From JBELMB01 sp042088665 (GTDB lineage: Bacteria > Pseudomonadota > Alphaproteobacteria > Rhodobacterales > Rhodobacteraceae), in assembly GCA_042088665.1 (NCBI GenBank), contig JBELMB010000097.1:1-18913 (forward strand): DNA of 18,913 nucleotides, given 5' to 3'. Positions 1-7,630 of this stretch are shown piece after piece (positions within the stretch are counted from its first letter, which is position 1; every line of letters starts with the position of its first letter). Under the pieces are notes generated by a model. The model saw nothing but the letters and a program-made list of their open reading frames with translations, made no database searches and was not told the origin of the DNA. The position numbers and the translations under genes were made by a program.

Positions 1-540
1 CGATGCCATCGCCGTTCACATCGCCCGCCGAGGAAACGGACCAGCCGCTATAGTCCTGGGCATCGATCCCGTTCAGCACAAAGCCGTTGCTGCCGTTGAG
101 GGATGAGAGATCCAGCGACGCGTTGAACCCCGCGCCAGAGCCGAAGACAACGTAACTTTCGCCAGCAAATGAGTTCCCGTTCGGATCGGCCACATGCGCC
201 CCGATGACCACGTCATCGAAGCCATCGCCGTTCACATCGCCCGCCGCGGAAACGGAGATGCCGCTATAGTCGCCGCTATCAATCCCGGTCAGCACAAAGC
301 CATTGCTGCCGTTGAGCGTCGAGAGATCCAGCGATGCGTTGAACCCCGAGCCGGAGCCGAAGACGACGTAGCTTTCCCCAGCGGCGTTGGTCCCGTTCGG
401 ATCGGCCAGATACGCCCCGATGATCACGTCATCGACGCCATCGCCGTTCACATCGCCCGCCGAGGAGACGGAGTAGCCGCTATAGTCGTCGGCATCGATC
501 CCGTTGATGACAAAGCCATTGCTGCCGTTGAGGCTCGACA
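1..540. repeat. 216-bp tandem repeat encoding FG-GAP units
   Basis: The anchor gccgttcaca recurs at 11, 227 and 443, exactly 216 bp apart, with long near-identical stretches around it. This gives two full units (11-226 and 227-442) and partial copies on both sides. Each unit encodes 72 residues of the FG-GAP protein on the minus strand. The repeat continues beyond the window edge, so total copy number is unknown and may be collapsed in the assembly. Confidence 0.9.
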
Positions 541-1933
541 ATTCGAAGGCCGTCGGGAAAGTGCCCCCGCTGCCAGCGGACTCCAGCGTGTAGGTGAAGG
601 TATCCGTCGCCGATTGCCCCACCCCGAGGCTTTCGAAGGCGCCGTTGGGGTCGTAGGTAAAGGTGCCGTCGCCATTGTCGGTCACCATGCCCTGCGCCGC
701 CGGTCCGACCGACGCGACATACACGGTGTTACCGTCGATGTCGGTGTCATTGGCAACAAGCGTCGCACCGGAGATCACGATGGCGCTGTCCTCATCCGTG
801 CCCACGGCGTCGTCCTGCCCCACGGGCGCATCGTTCACGCCGTCGATGGTGACTGTGACCGTCGCGGTATCGGTCGGGCCAAAGCCATCGCCCACCGTGT
901 AGGTGATCGTGTCCGTCGCGCTTTCGCCGATGCCGAGGCTTTCGAACTGGCCGTTGGGATCGTAGTCGATCTCCCCCCCGGCAGTGATGCTCACCTGTCC
1001 GGTCACGGTAAAGGCCGACAGAATGGTCAGCGTGTCGAGGTTGCCGTCGATGTCGTTGCTGCGCACGGCAATGGTGGCCACGGTGTCTTCGTCGGCGAAG
1101 GCGGTGTCATCAACCGCCACCGGGTCCTGATTGATTTCGAGGTGGTTCGCCAGCGTGGTGGATTCGCGCAGGAGGAATTCGCCATTGCTCACGGTGAGCG
1201 TGGCATCGGCCCCGTTTGCGCCGTCGGAATCGATCTCGACTGTGGTCACGCCACCGCTGGCGACGGTGCGCACTTCGCCCGCCGTGCCGGAAAATGCTGC
1301 GTCGCCGATAAAGCTGAGGGTCAGCCCCTCAAAGCTGGCGAGGGTCGCGAGGTTGATCCGGTCGCCCGGCCCCAGATCGGTGATCTCTTCGCCGGACGCG
1401 CCGATCTCGGCCAGTGCGCCGTACTGAAAGATATCCGCGCCGGTGCCGCCGGTGGCCGTGTCCGCGCCAAGACCGCCGATGATCGTGTCGTCGCCATCCA
1501 GACCAAACAGCGTGTTGTCCGCGCTGGTGCCTTCCATGACGTTGCCGTAGCCTGTGCCCATGTGGCGATCGGTGATGGCACCGGTGCCGCCAAGGGCATA
1601 GATCACCACGCTGCCCAGCACCGTGTCCGTGCCGTCGTACAGCGAATAGGTGAAGCTGTCGAACCCGGGGAAGTTCGGCGGCAGCGCGGCAAAGGCCGTG
1701 TTCGAGGCATAGGAGAAGGTGCCATCCGCTTGCACGGTCACCGTCGCACCGGAGGCCAGCGTGATGCTTCCCCCCGAAATGGCCTGTCCGTTCACATGCG
1801 TTATGAGCAGGGGATCCAGATCGACATCGCTGTCGACGCCATATCCGTTGTTCAGAAGCAGATTGCCATGTTGCGTGTCACCGCTGAGAATGACAAAGCC
1901 ATCGGGCGCAGCAATAGGTGCGGTATTCGGCAT
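1..1933 (-). CDS. Large cadherin/Ig-like, RTX-like and FG-GAP repeat protein (3' end outside window)
   Basis: The minus-strand frame is open from ATG at 1933 to the window edge (about 644 residues, C-terminus missing). The start MPNTAPIAAPDGF is preceded by a GGGGGAC ribosome site about 8 nt upstream. Residues 1-115 resemble a bacterial cadherin/Ig-like (tandem-95 type) domain. About 129-166 is a short RTX-like stretch (GLDGDDTIIGGLGADTATGG). About 268-457 holds two more cadherin-like domains, each with a VDD/DED...NDxDxDG pattern and a 'YDPNG.FESLG.G.SATD' core. From about 460 on are 72-residue FG-GAP (integrin-alpha-like) units with the calcium loop DVNGDGxDD. There is no N-terminal signal peptide, so type I secretion by a C-terminal signal is likely but that end is not visible. 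Such proteins are typically large calcium-binding adhesins or matrix proteins. The domain types are clear; the exact role is inference. Confidence 0.85.
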   Translation of the reverse strand, partial: MPNTAPIAAPDGFVILSGDTQHGNLLLNNGYGVDSDVDLDPLLITHVNGQAISGGSITLASGATVTVQADGTFSYASNTAFAALPPNFPGFDSFTYSLYDGTDTVLGSVVIYALGGTGAITDRHMGTGYGNVMEGTSADNTLFGLDGDDTIIGGLGADTATGGTGADIFQYGALAEIGASGEEITDLGPGDRINLATLASFEGLTLSFIGDAAFSGTAGEVRTVASGGVTTVEIDSDGANGADATLTVSNGEFLLRESTTLANHLEINQDPVAVDDTAFADEDTVATIAVRSNDIDGNLDTLTILSAFTVTGQVSITAGGEIDYDPNGQFESLGIGESATDTITYTVGDGFGPTDTATVTVTIDGVNDAPVGQDDAVGTDEDSAIVISGATLVANDTDIDGNTVYVASVGPAAQGMVTDNGDGTFTYDPNGAFESLGVGQSATDTFTYTLESAGSGGTFPTAFELSSLNGSNGFVINGIDADDYSGYSVSSAGDVNGDGVDDVIIGAYLADPNGTNAAGESYVVFGSGSGFNASLDLSTLNGSNGFVLTGIDSGDYSGISVSAAGDVNGDGFDDVVIGAHVADPNGNSFAGESYVVFGSGAGFNASLDLSSLNGSNGFVLNGIDAQDYSGWSVSSAGDVNGDGI

Positions 1934-2417
1934 AATGAAGTCCCCCAAAATCCCTGTATCTTAATAGATAGCTAACCATTGTTTAGGTCAGGCAGGTGAC
2001 ACGATCAACACGGACCGTTGGCTTGGTCTGCTGAATTGGTTAATCCGAGGATCGCCCGCACTGTTTTTACGGGTAAAAAACCAAGAACATCCCCGGCGCG
2101 GCATTTTTTTAGGCACTAATCAGGGAGTTGCCCTGTCGTGTGGGTTCTATCTCAGGGCGGAGGTAGGCCGGGGTCGCGCCGGGGTCGGGCATGGATCATG
2201 ATCGCAGATGGCGGGGTCGGCGCGGAGCGATTCCGCGGACACTGCGTGGTGTTGAGGATGCCGGGGCGGCCCATCGACGGGGCATTGGCGGAAATGGTGA
2301 CCGGGGTTGGCCGGAAATGGCGCAGGCTGTGTCCTGCCTGTGGGTTATGGTGGATGTTTGATCGGTGAGGTGAATTGGCTTAGTCAGCCATTACCCATGG
2401 TTGTTTTTGACCTGCCA
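1934..2417. other. Gene-poor intergenic stretch with small palindromes
   Basis: I see no credible gene here; the open frames are compositionally unlike proteins. It holds the upstream region of the FG-GAP gene (right part of 1934-2000) and the 3' flank of the winged-helix membrane gene. Two small inverted repeats are visible. TTTTTAC-GG-GTAAAAA (2064-2079) is a perfect 7-bp-arm palindrome that could be an operator. CAGGG-AGTTG-CCCTG (2121-2135) has no T-run after it on either strand, so it is not an obvious terminator. Confidence 0.5.
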
Positions 2418-3122
2418 TTAAACGACTTCGATCACACCCTTGTCGATGGCAAGCACATAGCCACGCCGCGCAATGTTCTTGACCAGCAGTTCCGACACCA
2501 TCTGGTTGCCCAAACCGTCCCGCAGGCGCTTGATCCGGGTGGCGCCGGCGGCCTCGTCACAGTCGGGTTCCGGCTTGCCGGAGATCATCGATTCGATCTG
2601 CGCGCCGGTCAGCAGTTCATCGTCAAGCCGGGCCTCGGCCAGCACCGACAGCGTCTCGATCATGGCGTCGGTCAGTTTGAACCCCATGGTGTTGAGATAG
2701 ACAGTGTTCTCGTCGCGCGAGATGATCAGCGAGGTGACCTCGATCCCGGATCGCTCGATCTGGGCCATGCGGCGGTTGAGCGTGACCAGCATCACCAGAA
2801 AGACCAGCGCCGCCACCAGCATGGCCGTGGCAAAGACCAGCAGCACAAAGATCACCACCCGGTAACTGGCCAGCACATCGGAAAAGGCGGTGCCGGACTG
2901 CGCGAGGATCTCCAGCAGGGTGATCTCTGCGGGACTGGACAGGGTGTCATTCTCGACAAAGATCCGTTCCACCCGCGCGTTGAAGGCATTGGCGTCGGGC
3001 AAGGCAAACATCAAGACCACCCCGGCGATGGCCAGGATGGCAACGATCGCGACGATCCCGAACGTGACGATGCGCGTGCCGGACCGGCGGCTGTCAGTAA
3101 CGGAGGTAGTAAGCGCCTGCAT
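2418..3122 (-). CDS. Two-helix membrane protein with C-terminal OmpR-like winged-helix domain
   Basis: This 234-aa protein has a basic N-terminus, a transmembrane helix at about 18-41, a probable periplasmic segment, a second helix at about 88-114, and a cytoplasmic C-terminus. Residues about 138-226 follow the OmpR/PhoB winged-helix pattern: a short strand (VYLNTMGFKLT), helix ETLSVLAEA, then a recognition-helix-like TRIKRLRDGLG and a terminal hairpin VKNIARRGYVLAI. This suggests a membrane-anchored DNA-binding regulator with the DNA-binding part at the C-terminus, the reverse of the ToxR/CadC order. The start is supported by an AGAGAGGG ribosome site. The first 29 bp overlap the end of the upstream small exported-protein gene, so the two are probably co-transcribed. 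The topology is well supported; DNA binding and any target are inference. Confidence 0.75.
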   Translation of the reverse strand: MQALTTSVTDSRRSGTRIVTFGIVAIVAILAIAGVVLMFALPDANAFNARVERIFVENDTLSSPAEITLLEILAQSGTAFSDVLASYRVVIFVLLVFATAMLVAALVFLVMLVTLNRRMAQIERSGIEVTSLIISRDENTVYLNTMGFKLTDAMIETLSVLAEARLDDELLTGAQIESMISGKPEPDCDEAAGATRIKRLRDGLGNQMVSELLVKNIARRGYVLAIDKGVIEVV

Positions 3123-3504
3123 TGGCCCTCTCTGAACTGGATGGCGGGCTGGACGACAGGGATACCACGTTCAGCAGCGTCCAGCCACCAGAGGAAACCC
3201 TGCCCGCCACAGCGCTTGCCGCCACTCCGGAGGAAGGGCACGCGCCGCCAAGTCGGACAATGCCGAAATGCAGCTGCAGAGGCGGCTCTTTCTTGGCCTT
3301 GTAGCTGACGTAACAGTCCGCGGCGGCGGCAGAGGGCAGGGCGAGGCAAAGCGCCATGCACAGTGCAGTGCAGCGGATCAGTCGTCCGGCTGTCAGCCTT
3401 GCCACAGCGCCTGCGACGACATCGGCCCAGCCGGGGCGCCGGGGCAGGGCCGTCATGCGCGACAGGGCGCCGGGGCCGCGAGGGTTTTCAAGCAAATGTC
3501 TCAT
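3094..3504 (-). CDS. Small exported protein of unknown function
   Basis: The C-terminal half reads as a compact secreted protein: hydrophobic segment (about 42-60), cleavage-like AAAA-DC, then CYVSYKAKKEPPLQLHFG, a second Cys (GACP), WTLLNVVS and a terminal YYLRY. I recall this pattern from hypothetical Rhodobacterales proteins but cannot assign a function. The two mature cysteines could form a disulfide. The start is uncertain. I chose ATG 3504 (136 aa, long n-region). Alternatives are ATG 3546, preceded by a GGGGGAA-like site inside a small hairpin, and ATG 3456, which has no clear ribosome site. Its stop lies 29 bp inside the next gene, the winged-helix membrane protein, indicating coupling. 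Confidence 0.6.
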   Translation of the reverse strand: MRHLLENPRGPGALSRMTALPRRPGWADVVAGAVARLTAGRLIRCTALCMALCLALPSAAAADCYVSYKAKKEPPLQLHFGIVRLGGACPSSGVAASAVAGRVSSGGWTLLNVVSLSSSPPSSSERANAGAYYLRY

Positions 3505-3710
3505 GCCTGTCAGACTGGGCTGATCGGCTGGGAAATTCAATAACATCAGGGGGTGGTTCCCCCGGTTATCCGATAGCTGGGGGCTGATATTGCCTGTTTT
3601 CCGGCAGTGGGGGCAGCCTGTCCTCATCGGGTTGTCCAACGCCACATCGGTGCAGCCCGGGACCCGTCAGCTGCCCAGTCTGACGCCCCCATATGTGAAA
3701 GGAAACGGAA

Positions 3711-4190
3711 ATGTCTGCACGATTCATCAACACCCGGTTTGTCACGGGCGTGCTCGCCATCGGCGCGCTGATCGCCACCCTGTCCACGGCCACACCGGCC
3801 GCTGCGGGGGATCATGACAAGCTCAAGAAGTTCATCGGCGCCGCGGCGACGATTTACCTGCTGCACGAACTCAGCAAGCAGGACCGCAAAAAGCCGAAGG
3901 CCAATGTGCACCAGCCGCAAAACAACAACCGCCACGACGCGCACAACAACGGGCGCCGCAACAACAACGGTCACAATGGGCACAATCGCCGCTCTGTTGT
4001 GCCGCGCGCCTGTCTGCGCGACACGCAGGCCGGTCTGGTGCTGGGCGCGCGCTGCCTGAACAACAACTACACCGGGTCCCGCGCGCTGCCGGGCAACTGC
4101 CGGACCCGCGTCTGGTTCAAGGGCAAGGAGCGCCGCGTCTACAAGCTGCGGTGCCTGCGCAAGAACGGCTTTGCTCTCAGCCGTGCGTGA
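3711..4190 (+). CDS. Small exported Asn/His-rich cysteine-containing protein
   Basis: This 159-aa protein has a good AAAGGAAA ribosome site upstream of ATG 3711. Residues 1-32 form a clear Sec signal peptide with a TPAAA cleavage region. A helix-like segment (about 36-58) follows, then a low-complexity linker rich in Asn, His and Arg (about 66-94). The C-terminal basic domain has four cysteines at 101, 115, 130 and 148, probably two periplasmic disulfides. The His/Asn linker could bind metal, but nothing proves it. It is transcribed divergently from the small exported-protein gene at 3094-3504. A strong hairpin downstream (4286-4310) suggests a single-gene transcript. I do not recognise a named family. 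Confidence 0.75.
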   Translation: MSARFINTRFVTGVLAIGALIATLSTATPAAAGDHDKLKKFIGAAATIYLLHELSKQDRKKPKANVHQPQNNNRHDAHNNGRRNNNGHNGHNRRSVVPRACLRDTQAGLVLGARCLNNNYTGSRALPGNCRTRVWFKGKERRVYKLRCLRKNGFALSRA

Positions 4191-4285
4191 CCTGAGCCGG
4201 GCGTGACCACGGGCATATCCTCCCCCGGTTTTCGGGTTCGAGCAGTCCCCCGCTGTCCCCGGGGGCAAGGCGCAAAAGCGCCAAG

Positions 4286-4315
4286 GCAGAGGTCCCGCGA
4301 GGGGCCTCTGTTCTT
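4286..4315 (+). terminator. Rho-independent-type terminator after the Asn/His-rich gene
   Basis: CAGAGGTCCC, loop GCGA and GGGGCCTCTG pair over ten positions with one G-T wobble, followed by TTCTT. A smaller GGCGC-AAAA-GCGCC hairpin lies just upstream at 4269-4282. This is the likely transcript end for the gene at 3711-4190. Confidence 0.7.
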
Positions 4316-4453
4316 GCGTGTGCCGGGCCGGTTTTTGGGGGAAGCGTGGTCGCGTGCCTCGATGCCGTGCCCAAGCCGCCGTTCAGGTCCAGGCTCAAGC
4401 CCCGTTCAGAAGCAGGTTCGGATTCTGGCGCAAGCGATGTGCAGACCGTCGGA

Positions 4454-4936
4454 TCAGCCGGTGATCAGGATGGGGTCGTCCAGCCAGTGTTCCTGCAGGT
4501 TGGGCGTCTCGCCAATGCGGTCAACCACCGCAAAGAGCCCGGGCGCCGCAAGTGGCGTCAGCACCCCATGCCAGGTGCCGGCGTGAAAGTTCACGCCCTG
4601 TCCCGGGGCCGCCATGAAGGCATGGACCTGACCCGGCGTCTCGCCTGCCTCTGCCACGATCACCAGCCATGGGTTGGTGTGCATGGGGACAAAGGCCTGA
4701 CTGCCCTCCGGATGGCGTTCGACCATCTCCAGTTGGTAGGGCAGGTCCCGTGGTTTGGCGTCAAACAGGCTGAGCCCCGCGCGCCCACCGGGACCAAAGT
4801 CAAGCGCCGCACGGTCATGGAACCGCCCGCAGAACCCCCGATTGATCAGCTTGTCGGGCACGCCCACCGCTTGCAGCACGTCTCCGAAAGGCGCAAAGGC
4901 CTCGGGCGTCAGCGGGTGCGAGGAGATCTTTTGCAT
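4454..4936 (-). CDS. allA: Ureidoglycolate lyase
   Basis: This 160-aa protein matches ureidoglycolate lyase (ureidoglycolate to glyoxylate plus urea), the last step of allantoin breakdown in the cytosol. Family signatures seen are the N-terminal LTPEAFAPFGDVL, the central EMVERHPEGSQAFVPM (70-85) and GVNFHAGTWHGVLTPL (114-129), a cupin-like double-stranded beta-helix core. Its length is normal for the family. ATG 4936 has a GGAG about 10 nt upstream and lies 23 bp after the ureidoglycine aminohydrolase gene, with which it must be co-transcribed. That gene makes its substrate, which strongly supports the call. Confidence 0.93.
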   Translation of the reverse strand: MQKISSHPLTPEAFAPFGDVLQAVGVPDKLINRGFCGRFHDRAALDFGPGGRAGLSLFDAKPRDLPYQLEMVERHPEGSQAFVPMHTNPWLVIVAEAGETPGQVHAFMAAPGQGVNFHAGTWHGVLTPLAAPGLFAVVDRIGETPNLQEHWLDDPILITG

Positions 4937-4959
4937 CTTGGATGGCTCCGGGTCTGCGA

Positions 4960-5784
4960 TCAGCGCGCGATGTGCAGGGGCACGTGGCGGTTGACGTCCT
5001 TGTACAACAGGTATCGGAACGGCACGTCCCCCGTGGCGATGCAGGCCTGCGGGCAAAAGGCGCGCAGCCACATGAAATCCCCCGGGCCGACGTCCACCCA
5101 CTCCCTGTTCAGAAGGTAGCGTCCGGTGCCTTGCAACACGTAGAGCCCGTGTTCCATGACATGGGTTTCGGCAAACGGGATGCGCCCGCCGGGGCTGAAG
5201 TTCACGATATTGACGTGAAAATCGTGCCGCATGTCGAAAGGGTCGAAAAAGCGCTGGGTTTCCCAGATGCCGTCGCAGTCGGGCATGGCGTTCTTGGGCA
5301 CGTCATCTTCGTGGACGACGAAGGCTTCGAGCGGGTTGAGCGTTTCCAGACGACGGTAGGGCTTGCGGATCCAGTGGAACCCGGCAGGTGCGTCCGAGGT
5401 GTTCCAGATCTGCCAGCGCGCGCCCGCAGGGATAAAGGCAAAATGCCCGGCGCGCAGTTCCTCGCGCGCGCCCCCGATCGACAGGCGCAGGGTGCCAAAG
5501 GCCACAAAGATGGCGGCCTGTGCGTCGATCTCGGGTTCCGGGTCGGCGGTGCCGCCGCCGGGGGCGATCTCGACCGCGTATTGCGCAAAGGTTTCGGCAA
5601 AGCCGCTCATCGGGCGGGCCAGCACCCAGATCCGCGTGCTTTGCCAGCCGGGCAGAAAGCTGGTGACGATGTCGCGCTGGGTGTCTGCCGGGATCAGCGC
5701 ATAACATTCGGTGAAGCGGGCCGCGCCCTCGGGGCTTTCGCTCTGGCTTGGCAGGCCGCCCGGCGGGAAGGCATAGCTGGTCAC
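4960..5784 (-). CDS. allE: (S)-ureidoglycine aminohydrolase
   Basis: A bicupin protein of 274 aa that releases ammonia from (S)-ureidoglycine to give ureidoglycolate. The C-terminal cupin carries ETHVMEH (206-212) and CPQAC (244-248). E206, H208, H212 and Q246 have the same spacing as the Glu/His/His/Gln manganese ligands known for the plant enzyme. The start codon is GTG at 5784, overlapping the stop of the upstream PuuE-UraD gene by 4 bp (GTGA), with a strong GGAGG 7 nt ahead inside that gene. Translational coupling is therefore likely. The product feeds directly into the ureidoglycolate lyase encoded next. The gene is also known as ylbA. Confidence 0.92.
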   Translation of the reverse strand: MTSYAFPPGGLPSQSESPEGAARFTECYALIPADTQRDIVTSFLPGWQSTRIWVLARPMSGFAETFAQYAVEIAPGGGTADPEPEIDAQAAIFVAFGTLRLSIGGAREELRAGHFAFIPAGARWQIWNTSDAPAGFHWIRKPYRRLETLNPLEAFVVHEDDVPKNAMPDCDGIWETQRFFDPFDMRHDFHVNIVNFSPGGRIPFAETHVMEHGLYVLQGTGRYLLNREWVDVGPGDFMWLRAFCPQACIATGDVPFRYLLYKDVNRHVPLHIAR

Positions 5785-7196
5785 AGCATGTCCTCCAGAC
5801 GCAGGCGGGCGATGCGTTCGACCTGGCGGCAGGCTTCGGCGAGTTCCGTCGTGGTGTCCTGTTCCAGCCGCCGGGCAAAGGCGGTCAGAATGCCGGTCTT
5901 GTCGTGGTCGCGCACGGCTATGATGAAGGGAAAGCCATGCTTTTCCACATAGGCCGTGTTGAGGGCCGTGAACCGGTTGCGTTCCGCGTCGGTCAGCGCG
6001 TCGAGCCCGGCAGAGGACTGTTCGGCACTGCTTTCGGCGGTCAGCCGCCGCGCCGCGGCGAGCTTGCCCGCGAGGTCGGGATGCGCCTTGAGCACGGCGA
6101 GCCGTTCCGCGTGCGAGGCTGCCCGGAAGGCGCGCGCAAGCGCCCCGTGCAGGCCAACGGCACGGTCATGCGCCGGGCCCAGTTCAAGCCCCCAGGCCCG
6201 TTCGGCCACCCATGGAGAATGCTCGAACACGCCGCCAAAACGGGCAACGAAGCTCTGCTGGTCAAGCTGCGAGGGGCGCGGTTCCGGCGAGGGCGCCGGG
6301 AAGACTTCTGCCCAGTGTTCTGCGATCTGCAGGCGTGTCGGTGTCCAGACGTCCTTGAACCGGGCGATGTGTTCGAGAAAGCGCTGGAGACCGGCGATCT
6401 TGCCGGGACGTCCGATCAGGCGGCAGTGCAATCCGATGCTCATCATGGCAGGCATGCCGTCGAGCCCCTCGGCGCGCAGCACGTCGAAGGCGTCGATCAG
6501 GTAGGTGCCGAAATCGCGTCCGGTGACCCAGCCCGGCGCGCCCGCGAAGCGCATGTCATTGGCTTCGAGCGTGTAGGGGATGATCAGCTGGTCGCGGTCT
6601 GCGAGACGTGTCCAATAGGGCAGATCGTCATCGTAAGTGTCTGAAATATAGTCAAAATGACCGGTTTCAGCGGCGAGCCTGACGGTGTTCATGGAGCAGC
6701 GCCCGGTGTACCAGCCGCGCGGCGGGGTGCCGGTGACCTCGGTGTGCAGGCGGATCGCTTCGGCGATCTGGGCGCGCTCTTCCTCCTCGGGCATGTCGCG
6801 GTGCTCGACCCATTTCAGGCCGTGGGACGCGATTTCCCACCCGGCATCCTGCATCGCGGCAACCTGTTCCGGCGCCCGGGCGAGGGCGCTGGCCACGCCG
6901 TAGACTGTCACGGGGATCTCGTGGCGGTTGAAGAGCCGGTGCAGCCGCCAGAAGCCTGCGCGCGCGCCGTATTCGTAGATCGATTCCATGTTCCAGTGAC
7001 GCTCGCCCGGCCAAGGCGCGGCGCCGGGAATGTCGGACAGGAAGGCTTCGGAGGCGGCATCGCCATGCAGCAGGCTGTTCTCGCCGCCCTCTTCGAAATT
7101 CACGACGAATTGCACGGCGACACGGGCGCCACCGGGCCACTGGGGGTCCGGCCGGTCGGGGCCGTAGCCGATCATGTCACGCGGGTATCGGTTCAT
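5781..7196 (-). CDS. puuE-uraD: Fused allantoinase (PuuE type) and OHCU decarboxylase
   Basis: A 471-aa two-domain enzyme. Residues about 1-300 are a PuuE-type allantoinase of the polysaccharide-deacetylase fold: start RYPRDMIGYG, then NFEEGGE (33-39), GWEIASHG (119-126), a GWYTGRCS loop (161-168) and a final TPTRLQIAEHW helix. This type is unrelated to the metal-dependent amidohydrolase AllB. After a short Pro-rich linker (about 301-311), residues 312-471 are 2-oxo-4-hydroxy-4-carboxy-5-ureidoimidazoline decarboxylase. It has AHPDLAGKL with the catalytic His372, SSAEQ (389-393) and HGFPFIIAVRDHDK. The domains carry out consecutive steps in reverse order along the chain: UraD makes (S)-allantoin and PuuE opens it to allantoate. 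ATG 7196 has an AGGT site and faces divergent uraH across 77 bp. The fusion is a known arrangement. Confidence 0.93.
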   Translation of the reverse strand: MNRYPRDMIGYGPDRPDPQWPGGARVAVQFVVNFEEGGENSLLHGDAASEAFLSDIPGAAPWPGERHWNMESIYEYGARAGFWRLHRLFNRHEIPVTVYGVASALARAPEQVAAMQDAGWEIASHGLKWVEHRDMPEEEERAQIAEAIRLHTEVTGTPPRGWYTGRCSMNTVRLAAETGHFDYISDTYDDDLPYWTRLADRDQLIIPYTLEANDMRFAGAPGWVTGRDFGTYLIDAFDVLRAEGLDGMPAMMSIGLHCRLIGRPGKIAGLQRFLEHIARFKDVWTPTRLQIAEHWAEVFPAPSPEPRPSQLDQQSFVARFGGVFEHSPWVAERAWGLELGPAHDRAVGLHGALARAFRAASHAERLAVLKAHPDLAGKLAAARRLTAESSAEQSSAGLDALTDAERNRFTALNTAYVEKHGFPFIIAVRDHDKTGILTAFARRLEQDTTTELAEACRQVERIARLRLEDML

Positions 7197-7273
7197 CTTG
7201 ACCTGCCGTTGGGAATGTCGAGGGTGGGTTCAAGAGCGCCAATTGCGCACGATTTGCAAGCGAAAGGCTGGAT
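7197..7273. promoter_or_regulatory. Divergent promoter region between puuE-uraD and uraH
   Basis: These 77 bp must contain both start signals for the purine-degradation genes, one on each strand. A near-palindromic GCGCCAATTGCGC lies near the middle and is a candidate operator. I cannot place -35/-10 boxes with confidence. The shared region suggests joint control of the two transcripts by one regulator, which is not encoded in this window. Confidence 0.4.
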
Positions 7274-7630
7274 ATGACGACGGGTTTCTTGACGACACAT
7301 GTGCTGGACACGGGCCGCGGATGTCCGGCGGCGGGGTTGAAAATTGCCTTGTACCGGGTGTCTGGCAACAGTCATCGCAAGTTGGTGGAGATGGAAACCA
7401 ACGCGGACGGGCGTACGGAAACGCCGATTCTGCCGGTGAAAAAATTCAAGCTCGGGAGTTATGAGCTTATTTTTTATGCAGGGGATTATCTGCGCGCGCA
7501 GGGTCTGGCGGGGGCGGAGCCGCTGTTTCTGGATCAGGTGCCGATCCGGTTCGGCATGGCCGAGGAGGATCACTACCACGTGCCGCTGCTGCTTTCGCCC
7601 TATGGGTATTCGACCTACCGGGGGAGTTGA
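7274..7630 (+). CDS. uraH: 5-hydroxyisourate hydrolase
   Basis: This 118-aa transthyretin-like protein hydrolyses 5-hydroxyisourate to OHCU, the step after urate oxidation and before UraD. The catalytic set is visible: His9 in TTHVLDT, Arg47 in ADGRT, His102 in HYHVPLLLSPYGYSTY, and the family hallmark C-terminus YRGS. Its length is normal, and a GCGAAAGG site precedes ATG 7274. No signal peptide is present, so it acts in the cytosol. It is divergent from the PuuE-UraD/AllE/AllA run and completes the HIU-to-glyoxylate route except for allantoate amidohydrolase, which is not here; nor is a urate-oxidising enzyme. Confidence 0.95.
   Translation: MTTGFLTTHVLDTGRGCPAAGLKIALYRVSGNSHRKLVEMETNADGRTETPILPVKKFKLGSYELIFYAGDYLRAQGLAGAEPLFLDQVPIRFGMAEEDHYHVPLLLSPYGYSTYRGS

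Noticed and set aside
194..1975. Plus-strand 593-aa open frame
   Set aside because: It is antisense to the FG-GAP/cadherin-like gene. The minus-strand translation has clear domains and a ribosome site, while this one is a composition artefact of repeated GC-rich codons.
2307..3308. Plus-strand 333-aa open frame
   Set aside because: Antisense to the membrane winged-helix gene; rich in His, Gln and Asp with no domain pattern.
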